Source of the DNA: Longimicrobiales bacterium
Lineage (GTDB): Bacteria > Gemmatimonadota > Gemmatimonadetes > Longimicrobiales > Gaopeijiaceae
Assembly (NCBI GenBank): GCA_958296005.1
Contig: CATQHQ010000001.1
Coordinates: 822,134 to 886,133, forward strand
Length of the DNA: 64,000 nucleotides
Direction: 5' to 3'
Within the stretch, counting starts at the first letter, position 1. Every line of letters begins with the position of its first letter. The notes beneath the pieces were generated by a model, which was not told the DNA's origin, did not search any database, and saw nothing but the letters and a program-made list of their open reading frames with translations. Positions 56,801 to 64,000 of this stretch are shown here, one piece after another. Position numbers and translations under genes: made by a program.

Positions 56801-56948
56801 CCAGTACCTGTACGGCAACTTGACCCGCGCCGACCAGGAACCGGGCCAGGACGCGACCCGGCGCTACGAGCAGCTCGACACGGCGCTGCAGGAGCACATC
56901 CGCACGCTGAAGCGGCTGCTGCGCGCCACGGTGTCGGACCACCCTTGA
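53835..56948 (+). CDS. Exported VPS10/BNR-repeat protein (sialidase-like propeller)
   Basis: The 1037-residue product has a signal peptide (MTRIARLIVALAVAAPTLGG). Many Asp-box motifs follow (STDAGATW, SRDGGANW, STDGGDSW, STDGGESW, SLDGGETW, TRDGGASW, TNDYGASW, FDDGGSW), which fold as large beta-propellers like sortilin/VPS10 proteins. The last 150 residues are charged and probably helical. Proteins of this type are widespread in Gemmatimonadota and Acidobacteriota and are often annotated as glycosyl hydrolases, but no sialidase active-site residues were identified. The ATG at 53835 begins the signal peptide after AAGGA. Confidence 0.88.
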   Translation: MTRIARLIVALAVAAPTLGGLAPAAPTSAQSATDAQAASAGYPESLFAGLRYRYAGPSRGGRVTAVAGHRAHPSTFYMGATGGGVWKTTDYGHVWRNVSDGYFATASIGAIRVADSDPNVVYVSTGSDGIRSNVIIGTGVYKSTDAGATWRHVGLERTGNTGAILIHPEDPELVYVAAIGNPFAPNPERGVYRSRDGGANWENVLFVSDSTGAVDLEFAPDDPSTVYASMWRGERKPWTIISGALEGGVYRSTDGGDSWEQATAGLPTGLRGKSDLAVSAADPNRVYVLMEAPADSGGVYRSDDRGVTWHHVTDFGPIRTRAFYYTNLEAHPTDPDVLWGMTEGHWISTDGGESWSARPTPHGDNHDMWINPDNPEIMIQSNDGGANVSLDGGETWSTQYNQPTAELYQVDISDDFPYRLYAGQQDNSTISVPSLPERSEPGGPQSAWEAHGGCETGPVVPKPGDPDIVYANCKGRFGLYNRRTGQEKQYYVGFANLYGHNPRDLEFRFQRVVPIHVSPHDPNKVYHGSQYVHVTTNGGQLWETISPDLTAFTPETQVVSGTPITLDVTGEEHFSVLYDIQESVLEPGVIWAGANDGPVHVTRDGGASWNDVTPPGIGPYGRVQTIEVSHHDPAEAYVAILRYQLGDFAPYAYRTNDYGASWTRITTGDNGVPGDHPVRVVREDPEREGLLYLGTEFGIFVSFDDGGSWQPFQLNLPVTPITDMKVVQGDLVLSTMGRGFWILHNLTPLHSLDDRLAEGGPHLFPVRDPYRLRYGGRGGGRFGSRLPHLPEYPSAGAKIDYVLPEGATGPLALEITNAAGDVVRSFSSEAPGEYEAPPSEPGMREWRLERFGTPRLPTGPGAHRFNWDLAYPGPWDTNPDRSGRGGPMVPPGTYTAHLSSGDWSASRTFEVRMDPRVVEEGVGVGEVRRQVHLALQVRDALSEARLAVHRIQEARERGGGSLSAEVQAVEQELVTTPIRYSRPMLVDQLQYLYGNLTRADQEPGQDATRRYEQLDTALQEHIRTLKRLLRATVSDHP

Positions 56949-56952
56949 CCCC

Positions 56953-57729
56953 ATGAACCTGAACCTGGCGGGAAGAGTTGCCGCCGTGACCGGGGCCAGC
57001 CGAGGGCTCGGCTTCGCCATCGCGCGTTCTCTGGCGCAGGAAGGCGCGAAGGTCGCGATCTGCGCTCGCGACGCCGAGCAGCTGGAGGCCGCCGCCGAGT
57101 CCCTCCGCGAGACCGGAGCCGAGGTGCTGGCGGTTCCGGCCGATGTGGCCGCGGAGGGGGCCGCGGCAGGCTTTGTCCAGGCCGCCGCCGAGCGCTACGG
57201 GGCGCTGGACGTGCTCGTCAACAATGTGGGCGGCAACCGGCGGGGAACCTTCGAGCAGACGACCGACCAGGACTGGCTGGAGATCATCCAGCTGAACGTG
57301 CTGTCGGCGTTTCGGGCCAGTCGCTGCGCGATCCCCTGGATGCGGACCGGAGGCGGAGGCGCGATCGTCTTCGTGTCCTCGGTGTTCGGGCGGGAGAAGG
57401 GCGGGCCGGGACTGTCGATCTACAACACCACCAAGTCGGCGCTGATCTCCGCCGCTGGGATCATGGCGCTTGAGCTTGCCCCGGAGGGCATCCGCGTGAA
57501 CTGCGTGGCCCCCGGCTCCATCCGCTTCGAAGGAGGCAGCTGGGACAAGCGCGTGAAGAGCGACCCCGAGGGCATGAAGGCGTTCGTCGAGGCCAACCTG
57601 CCGCTGGGCCGCTTCGGCCGGGCGGAGGAGGTGGGCGACGTGGTGGCGTTCCTGGCGTCGGACCGGGCCAGCTTGATCACTGGCGCGTGCATCCCCGTGG
57701 ACGGCGCCCAGGGAAGGTCGCTGGTATAA
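56953..57729 (+). CDS. Short-chain dehydrogenase/reductase
   Basis: The 258-residue product has the cofactor motif TGASRGLG at residues 14-21, LVNNVGG, catalytic Ser in FVSSVFG, and YNTTK (YxxxK). This is a classical SDR, probably using NADP given the Arg in the glycine motif. The start is 4 bases after the VPS10 gene stop. Substrate is unknown; it resembles FabG-like and 3-oxoacyl reductase-type enzymes. Confidence 0.9.
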   Translation: MNLNLAGRVAAVTGASRGLGFAIARSLAQEGAKVAICARDAEQLEAAAESLRETGAEVLAVPADVAAEGAAAGFVQAAAERYGALDVLVNNVGGNRRGTFEQTTDQDWLEIIQLNVLSAFRASRCAIPWMRTGGGGAIVFVSSVFGREKGGPGLSIYNTTKSALISAAGIMALELAPEGIRVNCVAPGSIRFEGGSWDKRVKSDPEGMKAFVEANLPLGRFGRAEEVGDVVAFLASDRASLITGACIPVDGAQGRSLV

Positions 57730-57751
57730 CTCGGCCTACGACGGTGTAGGG

Positions 57752-58849
57752 TCAGACGAAGCGGTACAGCCTCACGTCCAACGAGCGCGTCGCCCGCTCC
57801 GCGTCCCGCCACTGCACCATGATCGGGCTCTGGTACGTGCCGCTGGGAATCAGAGTGCTCCCGTCGCCGTTCAAGTCCAGCACCGGGAGGCTGATCTTCC
57901 GCTTCATGCGCAGGAAGTGGGACATGGGGACCGCCAGCGTTCGGTTCACGATCCGCTCCACCACCGACCTGCGCACGCCCATCCGGTCCAGCACCTTGTT
58001 GAGAACCTGCACCGCGTCGAACTGGGCGTAGTTGAGGGTCTTGGCAGGGATCGCCCGCGGGTCCCGCAACGCGTTCCGGCCTCGTTCGGCCACGAACCGC
58101 AGGGGATCGGCCAGCACTTCCCGAAGGTCGTGGGTCATGAGCAGCGTCTCGTACTCGTTGACCGTCAAGCCGGCGTTGCGCTCGTCGGGCGCAAGGGAGA
58201 CGTCGAGTCGGCCGTAGGAAACGCCGTGAGCCTGGGCCAGCTTCCGCAGCCGGTCCATGAACCCCAGGCCCGGATCTTGCAGATTGCAGGCGTCGAGGGC
58301 GTGGGGCGGGGCCTCCACTTCCAGGGTCATGCGGGCGACTTCGGTCTCGCCGCCGTAGGCCACCACCGTCGTGCGCCGGCTTCGCGTCCCGGCGTCGTGG
58401 ACGCCGTCGAGATCGACGAACCACACGGGGCTCTCGTCCCGTTGCTCGTACGACACGCAGTTCTTCAGCCCTGCGCCGATGAAGGTGAGGTGCGAGTCAG
58501 CGTTCTTGGGCTCGCTGGCCCGCTGTTCCTCCGACAGCTCGGTCCGCAGGTGGAGCTTGTCGTGGACGTAGCCGGCGTCTGGCGGAAAGAGCTCGTGGAA
58601 GACTCGAAGGAACTCCTGCAGGTTCTCGTCGTCGTGGTTCAGCCGCTCGGCGAACCGCTGGTCCAAATAGCCCGCAGTGGTGTGGTCGGAGACGTACAGG
58701 GCCTTGGGGAAACGCGTGAAGCTGGTTCCGAACTCCCGAGCCAGTCGGCCCCGAACGTTGATCAGGTCGATGCGCGACGACGGCTTGATCCGCAGCACGG
58801 CGCCAAACGGGACGCCGCCAGACGAATTCTTGTGTTCCAGCTGAATCAC
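57752..58849 (-). CDS. Protein with an N-terminal YjbQ (UPF0047)-like domain
   Basis: The first 190 of 365 residues line up with YjbQ features in order: a strand ending in HTTAGY near residue 56, PPDAGYVHDKLHL near 90, the DSHLTFIGAG segment near 118, and VWFVDLDGVHD near 142, followed by RRTTVVAYGGE. YjbQ proteins have a conserved His-based site. The remaining half (from GRLDVSLAPDERNAG to the end) matches nothing I know, so this is a longer fusion or a new subfamily. It is convergent with the SDR gene and divergent from DinB. Function unknown. Confidence 0.55.
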   Translation of the reverse strand: MIQLEHKNSSGGVPFGAVLRIKPSSRIDLINVRGRLAREFGTSFTRFPKALYVSDHTTAGYLDQRFAERLNHDDENLQEFLRVFHELFPPDAGYVHDKLHLRTELSEEQRASEPKNADSHLTFIGAGLKNCVSYEQRDESPVWFVDLDGVHDAGTRSRRTTVVAYGGETEVARMTLEVEAPPHALDACNLQDPGLGFMDRLRKLAQAHGVSYGRLDVSLAPDERNAGLTVNEYETLLMTHDLREVLADPLRFVAERGRNALRDPRAIPAKTLNYAQFDAVQVLNKVLDRMGVRRSVVERIVNRTLAVPMSHFLRMKRKISLPVLDLNGDGSTLIPSGTYQSPIMVQWRDAERATRSLDVRLYRFV

Positions 58850-58970
58850 GGAGACGCTCCCCCCTGCGAAAGTCGGTGCAATCGGAATCTGTATGGGGTT
58901 GCCGACAAAGGCAAGATGACCGGGCGGGCAGGGGGGGCGCTTGCGCCATCCGGGTCGAGGTCGCTCGACA

Positions 58971-59000
58971 TTGCCCCGCTCTTTCGGCTGGGGCTATCGT
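58971..59000 (+). promoter_or_regulatory. Possible promoter for the DinB-family gene
   Basis: TTGCCC (58971-58976) and TATCGT (58995-59000) are separated by 18 bases and lie 60 bases before the start codon, in a 211-base divergent spacer. Match to consensus is modest; this is a weak call. Confidence 0.25.
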
Positions 59001-59060
59001 TGCGCGTCCCGTCGGCAAGGTGCTCGGCGGACGCACGTCGCAAAGGGAAACGAGCCGATC

Positions 59061-59531
59061 ATGTCGCGAGCTGCGGGTCTGGTCAAGGAGCTGGAGACGT
59101 CGTTGAAGTTCTTCAAGGCCACGTTGGCGGTGTTCGAGGAGGAGGACTCGGAGTTTGCACCCCAAGCCGACCTGTACACGGTGGCGGGCCATGTCGCCCA
59201 CGCGGCCGACTCCGTGGAGTGGTTCGTCGAGGGGGCGTTCGGCAAGGGGTGGAACATGGACTTCGAGGGGCTGATCGCCGCCGCGCGGGCCGTCACATCT
59301 CTTAAGGACGCAGTCGAGTGGCTCGACCGAGCGCACGCAGTTGCAGTCAAGGCCGTCGGGTCCGCCAGCGACGAGGAGCTGTCCGCGCCGATCCCGGACC
59401 GCCGGATCATGGCGGGCGCGCCCCGCGCAGCGATCGTGGGCGCGATCGTGGACCACTCCGCGCACCATCGGGGCTCGCTGGCGGTGTACGCCCGGCTTCT
59501 CGGCAAGGTGCCGGCGATGCCCTACCAGTGA
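59061..59531 (+). CDS. DinB family protein
   Basis: The 156-residue four-helix protein has the metal-binding His set of DinB proteins: a His in the AGHVAHAAD helix and the pair in IVDHSAHHRGSLAVYARL. DinB-like proteins often act as thiol-dependent transferases or are of unknown function. The ATG at 59061 begins the first helix; upstream in-frame sequence is not conserved in character. Convergent with the YjiH gene. Confidence 0.85.
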   Translation: MSRAAGLVKELETSLKFFKATLAVFEEEDSEFAPQADLYTVAGHVAHAADSVEWFVEGAFGKGWNMDFEGLIAAARAVTSLKDAVEWLDRAHAVAVKAVGSASDEELSAPIPDRRIMAGAPRAAIVGAIVDHSAHHRGSLAVYARLLGKVPAMPYQ

Positions 59532-59573
59532 CGAGCAGTCCCGTCGGCTGCAAGGCCTCGCAGAAGCCGTGGT

Positions 59574-60923
59574 CTACAGCACCCAGTGCCCGATCAAGGC
59601 GCAGATGGGGACGGTGATCAGGGTCCGCAGCAGGAACACGACAAACAGGTCGAGGGCGCTCACGGGGAGCTTCGACTTGAGCAGGAAGGCGCCCACTTCC
59701 GACATGTAGACGAGCTGGGTCGCCGACGCGCAGGCGATGACGAAGCGCGTCAGTTCGCTGTCGATCCCTCGGGCCAGGACGACGGGCAGAAACTGGTCGG
59801 CGAAGCCCACGAGGAACGCGGGCGCGGCGGCGGCGGCTTCGGGCAGTCGCAGAAGTTCGGCGAACGGGATCAGCGGGTAGGAGAGCCAGGTGAAGACCGG
59901 GGTATGGTGCGCGACGGCCAGCGACAGAGTGCCCACCACCATCACCAGCGGCATGAGCCCGAGCCAGATGTCGAGGGTCGTTCCGACGCTGTTGCGGGTC
60001 AGCACCCGGGCCGAGGGCGCGCGGGCCGCCCGACCGACGGCCGCCTCGATGCCTCGGGAGAACGCGCCGCGCCCGGGCAGGACCGTCTCCGGGGGCGGGG
60101 GACCGGCGGGCGAGTAGCGGTCGCGCTTCCGGGACAACGGCGGGATGCGCGGCATGATCGCCGCCGCAACTAGGCCGCTGACGACGAGGGCCGCGTAGAG
60201 GACGAAGAAGTGGTGGCCCACTCCGGCGAAGTCGGCGACGACCTTGGCGAACGCCACCGAGACCACCGAGAAGTTGAGGGCGATCACCGAAGCCTCGCGC
60301 TCCGTGTAGTAGCCGGCGTCGAACTGTTTTGTGGTGATGACCACGCCTACCGTCGAAGAGCCGAACCACGACGCGGCGCAGTCCACGGCGGAGCGTCCCG
60401 GCAGGGTCAGCAGGGGTCGCAGCACGGGCCGCGCCAGCGTGCCGATGAACTCCATGAGGCCGAAGTCGGTCAGGAACGGCATCAGGACCGACGCGAAGAG
60501 GAACACCGCGAAGATCACGGTCATGAGCTGGAGGATCGTCCCGCCCGTGTCGGCGGACGTGATCCAAGCCGGTCCCGTGCCGAAGAGGACCATGCACGTG
60601 CCCACCGCGGCCGCAACGCGCATCACGACGCCCGCCGGCGAGGCCACGAAGGCCCGGGCGACTCCCGACGGTCGGCGCCACCATGCGGGGCGAAGGGCGA
60701 TCCCGAAGACGCTCACCGCCGCCGAAAGGCAGACCGTTGCCCCGACGATCCACGGGAGCGCGTCCGCCAGCAACGTCTCGGTCCAGTCCACCAGGATCCC
60801 GATCCCGATGTTCAGCCCGTCGCTGGTGGGAAGGGGCGTCAGGAAGAAGAGGACGCCTAGCACCGACGGCAGGACGAAACGGGCCACGGACGGAGGGCGG
60901 GTGGGCGGTGGCGGGTGGCTCAT
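59574..60923 (-). CDS. YjiH-like membrane protein (nucleoside-recognition/GATE domain)
   Basis: The 449-residue product is polytopic, with many hydrophobic segments. The stretch ADTGGTILQLMTVIFAVFLF followed by LMEFIGTLARPVLRPLLTLPG and SAVDCAASWFGSSTVGVVIT matches the nucleoside-recognition (GATE) domain seen in YjiH and spore-maturation proteins. A second half repeats the pattern. It probably transports a small solute. The ATG at 60923 begins a short proline-rich cytoplasmic tail before the first helix. Confidence 0.82.
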   Translation of the reverse strand: MSHPPPPTRPPSVARFVLPSVLGVLFFLTPLPTSDGLNIGIGILVDWTETLLADALPWIVGATVCLSAAVSVFGIALRPAWWRRPSGVARAFVASPAGVVMRVAAAVGTCMVLFGTGPAWITSADTGGTILQLMTVIFAVFLFASVLMPFLTDFGLMEFIGTLARPVLRPLLTLPGRSAVDCAASWFGSSTVGVVITTKQFDAGYYTEREASVIALNFSVVSVAFAKVVADFAGVGHHFFVLYAALVVSGLVAAAIMPRIPPLSRKRDRYSPAGPPPPETVLPGRGAFSRGIEAAVGRAARAPSARVLTRNSVGTTLDIWLGLMPLVMVVGTLSLAVAHHTPVFTWLSYPLIPFAELLRLPEAAAAAPAFLVGFADQFLPVVLARGIDSELTRFVIACASATQLVYMSEVGAFLLKSKLPVSALDLFVVFLLRTLITVPICALIGHWVL

Positions 60924-60983
60924 GGATTTGCGTCCGGCAGGGAGGGCGACGCTACGGCGGGGAAACGCCTATATTGGGCGATC

Positions 60984-61772
60984 ATGATCTCTCTCGCGGG
61001 CAAGACCGCGATCGTCACGGGAGCGGCGAAGGGCATCGGGGCCGCGTGCGCCCGGGCATTCGCCGACCATGGAGCCAATGTCGTGCTGGCTGACGTCCTT
61101 GGCGAACGTTGCACCGCGACCGCCGACAGCATCGCCGCCGACACGGGCCGGCGCACGCTGGCGATCCACGCCGACATAAGCGACGAAGACGACTGCGCCC
61201 GCATCCTGGACGCCTGCGTCGAGCGGTTCGGGGGTTGCGAGATCCTCCTGAACAACGCCGGGATCATCATATCCGGCTCGATTCTGGACGCCGACCCGGC
61301 CGACTTCGACCGGGTGCTGGCGGTGAACCTCCGGGGCGCGTTCCTGCTGGGGCGGCTTGCGGCTCGCCACATGGTGGACCGCGGCATCCCGGGCACGATC
61401 ATCAACATGTCCTCCACCAACGCCGTGGTGACGATCCCCAACCAGCTCGCGTACGCCGTCTCCAAGGGCGGCATCGCCCAGCTTACCAAGGTCATGGCGA
61501 TGGCGCTGGCGCAGCACGACATTCGAGTGAACGCCATCGGCCCGGGAACGATCACCACCGACATCGTCGACGCGGTGATCGAGAACGACGAGGCCCGGCG
61601 CACCGTCCTCTCCCGAACTCCGTTGGGGCGGTTCGGCGACCCGTCGGAAGTGGCGAAGGTGGCCGTCTTCCTGGCCAGCGACTACGCCTCCTACGTCACC
61701 GGCGACACGGTCTACCCCGACGGCGGACGACTGTCCCTCAACTACACGGTTCCGCTGCGCGAGGACGGCTAG
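60984..61772 (+). CDS. Short-chain dehydrogenase/reductase
   Basis: The 262-residue product has TGAAKGIG near residue 11, DVLGE after the second strand (Asp favours NAD), LLNNAGI, Ser in NMSSTNA, and YAVSK. It is a classical SDR. The ATG at 60984 starts the first strand at once. It is 13 bases upstream of the hydantoinase gene, which suggests a shared catabolic operon. It is not a close copy of the SDR at 56953. Confidence 0.9.
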   Translation: MISLAGKTAIVTGAAKGIGAACARAFADHGANVVLADVLGERCTATADSIAADTGRRTLAIHADISDEDDCARILDACVERFGGCEILLNNAGIIISGSILDADPADFDRVLAVNLRGAFLLGRLAARHMVDRGIPGTIINMSSTNAVVTIPNQLAYAVSKGGIAQLTKVMAMALAQHDIRVNAIGPGTITTDIVDAVIENDEARRTVLSRTPLGRFGDPSEVAKVAVFLASDYASYVTGDTVYPDGGRLSLNYTVPLREDG

Positions 61773-61785
61773 ACCCACTTCGACG

Positions 61786-64000
61786 ATGCGTGGAGCACGA
61801 GTGGCGATCGACATCGGGGGCACCTTCACCGACGTCGCTCTGGAGGCGGGCGGACGGCTCTTTACGGCCAAGGTGCCCACGACCGCCGACGCGCCCGAGC
61901 GCGGGGTCTTGGTGGGCGTGCGCAAGGCGTTGGAAGCGTCGGGGCTGGTCGAGCCCGAGCACGTCGGCTTGGTCATCCACGGGACGACCCTAGCCACCAA
62001 CGCCGTCATCGAGCGGAAGGGCGCCCGAACCGCTCTCCTGACCACGGCGGGGCACCGCGACGCGTTGGAGATGGCTCACGAGAACCGCTTCGAGCAGTAC
62101 GACATCGGGGTGGACCGGCCGCCGCCCCTGGTTCCCCGCCGCTTGCGGTTGCCCGTGACGGAGCGCGTGGACAAGAACGGGCGCGTGCTGGTGCCGCTGG
62201 ACGAGGACTCGGTGCGGGCGTTGCTGCCCGTGTTGGACGAGGCGGGCGTCGAGGCGGTGGCGGTGGGGTTCATCCACGGCTATGCGAACCTCACGCACGA
62301 ACAGCGGGTGCGAGCGATCCTGGCAGCCGAGCGGCCGGAGCTGGCCGTGACCCTGGCATCGGACGTGTGCCCGGAAGTGCGGGAGTACGAGCGGCTGTCG
62401 ACCGCGTGCGTCAACGCCTACGTGCAGCCCCTGATGTCGCGCTACCTGAACGGCCTCGCCGAGTCGCTCGAGGAGATCGGGTTCTCCTGTCCGTTGCTGC
62501 TGATGACGTCCAGCGGTGGGCTCACCACGCTGGAGACCGCGGTGGCGTCGCCGGTTCGGCTGGTGGAGTCGGGACCTGCGGGCGGCGCGATCCTCGCGGG
62601 CCAGCTGGCGCGGAGCCTGGGACTGGGGGACGTGCTCTCGTTCGACATGGGGGGCACCACGGCCAAGCTGTGCATCGTCGACGGGGGCGAGCCGCTGACG
62701 TCCCGCACCTTCGAGGTCGCCCGGAGCTACCGCTTTCAGAGGGGGAGCGGGCTGCCGGTGCGGATCCCGGTGATCGAGATGGTGGAGATCGGCGCGGGCG
62801 GCGGCTCGATCGCCGCAGTGGACTCGCTGGATCGGATCCGCGTGGGGCCGGCAAGCGCCGGATCGGAGCCCGGACCGGCGTCGTACGGGCACGGCGGCGA
62901 ACGTCCCACCGTGACCGACGCGGACTTGGCGCTGGGACGGATCGCCCCGGAGCTGTTTGCGGGGGGTACGATGCCGCTGGACGCCGGGAAGGCCGCTTCC
63001 GCCATCGGCACCCACGTCGGCGCCAAGCTTGGACTTGAGACGGTCGCCGCCGCCCGGGCCATCGTCGAGGTCGTGGACGAGAACATGGCCAACGCCGCCA
63101 GAACCCACGCCGTCGAGTGGGGCAAGGCAATGGCTGGCCGGGCCCTGGTGGCGTTCGGCGGCTCGGCGCCGGTTCACGCGGCGCGCTTGGCGGAGAAGCT
63201 GGGGCTGGACCGGGTCGTCGTGCCTCGCCACGCGGGAGTCGGCTCTGCAGTGGGGTTTCTGCTGGCCCCGATCTCGTACGAGGTCGTGCGCAGCCGGTAC
63301 ATGAGGCTGTCGAGCTTCGATCCCCTGCTGGCGTCGAACGTGCTGGCCGAGATGCGGGCCGAGGCTGCGGAGGTCGTGTCGCAAGGGGCGCCCGGCGCCG
63401 CCGTCGCCGAGCAGGCCCGCGCCTACATGCGATACGGCGGGCAGGGACACGAGATCGGCGTCGAACTGCCGGACGGGGTTGAGGGCGCGAACGGCGGCCC
63501 GTTGCTGCGCGAAGCGTTCGACCGCGCCTACGAGGCGATGTTCGGGCGCACGATTCCCGGGCTCGACGTGGAAGTCTTGAGCTGGACCCTGGTGCTGACG
63601 GCGGAGCGAGAGCCCAGCGCGTGGGCCGAGTGGGCCGACGAGGCGCCCCCGCTCGTGGACGGCCCGGCCGGAAACGCCGGCACGCCGGTCGCGGTTCACC
63701 GTCGCGACGACCTGAGGCCGGGCGTCCGCGTCGCAGGACCGGCGATGGTGACCGAGGCCCAGACGACCACGGTGGTCCCCGTCGGGTTCGGAGCGGAGGT
63801 GCAGCCGAGCGGCCACTTGGTGCTGTTGCGCGAGCGGCGCCGCTCCACGCCCGTGGCGAAACGCGAAGCGGCGACCAAGTCCGAAGGCCGCGGGGTCCTC
63901 GACGGCCAGATCATGTGGAGCCGGCTGCTCTCCGTGGTCGAGGAACAGGCGCGGACGCTGGTGCGCACCGCCTTCTCGACGCCGGTGCGGGAGGCGGGCG
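61786..64000 (+). CDS. Hydantoinase/oxoprolinase subunit A, apparently fused to subunit B; runs off the window
   Basis: The frame is open from ATG 61786 to the window end (738 codons). The N-terminal HyuA part has IDIGGTFTDV at residues 8-17, GTTLATNAVIERKGA, FDMGGTTAK near 286 and FGGSAPVHA, the ASKHA-type ATP site. HyuA normally ends near residue 690, but here the frame continues without a stop into GQIMWSRLLSVVEEQARTLV and RTAFSTPVREAG, which resembles the beginning of HyuB. It therefore looks like a single-chain A-B enzyme, as in 5-oxoprolinases. It cleaves a cyclic amide with ATP. The C-terminus lies outside the window. Confidence 0.88.
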   Translation, partial: MRGARVAIDIGGTFTDVALEAGGRLFTAKVPTTADAPERGVLVGVRKALEASGLVEPEHVGLVIHGTTLATNAVIERKGARTALLTTAGHRDALEMAHENRFEQYDIGVDRPPPLVPRRLRLPVTERVDKNGRVLVPLDEDSVRALLPVLDEAGVEAVAVGFIHGYANLTHEQRVRAILAAERPELAVTLASDVCPEVREYERLSTACVNAYVQPLMSRYLNGLAESLEEIGFSCPLLLMTSSGGLTTLETAVASPVRLVESGPAGGAILAGQLARSLGLGDVLSFDMGGTTAKLCIVDGGEPLTSRTFEVARSYRFQRGSGLPVRIPVIEMVEIGAGGGSIAAVDSLDRIRVGPASAGSEPGPASYGHGGERPTVTDADLALGRIAPELFAGGTMPLDAGKAASAIGTHVGAKLGLETVAAARAIVEVVDENMANAARTHAVEWGKAMAGRALVAFGGSAPVHAARLAEKLGLDRVVVPRHAGVGSAVGFLLAPISYEVVRSRYMRLSSFDPLLASNVLAEMRAEAAEVVSQGAPGAAVAEQARAYMRYGGQGHEIGVELPDGVEGANGGPLLREAFDRAYEAMFGRTIPGLDVEVLSWTLVLTAEREPSAWAEWADEAPPLVDGPAGNAGTPVAVHRRDDLRPGVRVAGPAMVTEAQTTTVVPVGFGAEVQPSGHLVLLRERRRSTPVAKREAATKSEGRGVLDGQIMWSRLLSVVEEQARTLVRTAFSTPVREAG

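Noticed and set aside
53835..56948. Sialidase acting on the nonulosonic acid glycan
   Set aside because: Asp-box repeats alone do not imply sialidase activity; the arginine triad and nucleophile of sialidases were not identified.

Overview
The window is GC-rich chromosomal DNA of a Gram-negative-type bacterium. Several signal-peptide or lipobox-bearing 6-bladed beta-propeller proteins, a VPS10/BNR-repeat protein, an exported metal-dependent amidohydrolase and an M28 peptidase together suggest Gemmatimonadota or a close relative. This lineage call is inference from gene content only; there is no rRNA gene in the window.

Region 1 (1-22653) is an almost unbroken leftward block joined by 4-base ATGA/GTGA overlaps. 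It begins with housekeeping genes (relA/spoT, uvrB, tsaE, tsaB, rimI) and runs directly into a surface-glycan locus. That locus has NeuB/NeuC/NeuA homologues for a nonulosonic acid, a 2-hydroxyacid dehydrogenase, a glucuronyl C5-epimerase-like protein, a GT4 glycosyltransferase, a sugar-nucleotide epimerase, asparagine-synthase-type amidotransferases, a glycerophosphotransferase/GT-B-like protein, an HTTM membrane protein and a Wzy-type polymerase. A further truncated asparagine synthase faces it at the left edge. The likely product is an acidic, probably amidated, cell-surface polysaccharide.

Region 2 (22703-25513) holds a beta-propeller protein and, divergently, a Tat-exported MalY/PatB-type PLP enzyme. 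A perfect 19-bp tandem repeat lies between them.

Region 3 (25534-47244) is a defence island. Eleven rightward genes encode a SNF2/DUF3883 helicase, a retropepsin-like aspartic protease, an AlbA_2 ATP-binding protein, a large N6-adenine methyltransferase, a small PD-(D/E)XK-like nuclease, a DUF2806 protein, a DUF1156 (COG1743) methyltransferase, a DUF499 (COG1483) ATPase, and then a DUF262 / DUF3696-AAA / RelE-like-tailed triad. It looks like a DISARM- or BREX-related modification-plus-restriction system, but the canonical DrmA/B/C, PglZ and BrxL components are absent. Immediately to its right is a recombination scar: a 192-bp copy of the end of the neighbouring amidohydrolase gene fused back-to-back to the last codons of a second, divergent DUF499 gene. 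This indicates that an older island was replaced by the present one. An orphan HicB-like antitoxin and a DUF6941 gene follow.

Region 4 (47326-64000) returns to core-like genes: the amidohydrolase, three exported proteins, an M28 peptidase whose start codon abuts that of its divergent neighbour, a VPS10-repeat protein, two SDR oxidoreductases, a YjbQ-like protein, a DinB-family protein, a YjiH-like transporter and the start of what appears to be a fused hydantoinase A/B. No tRNA, rRNA, CRISPR array, integrase or transposase was recognised.
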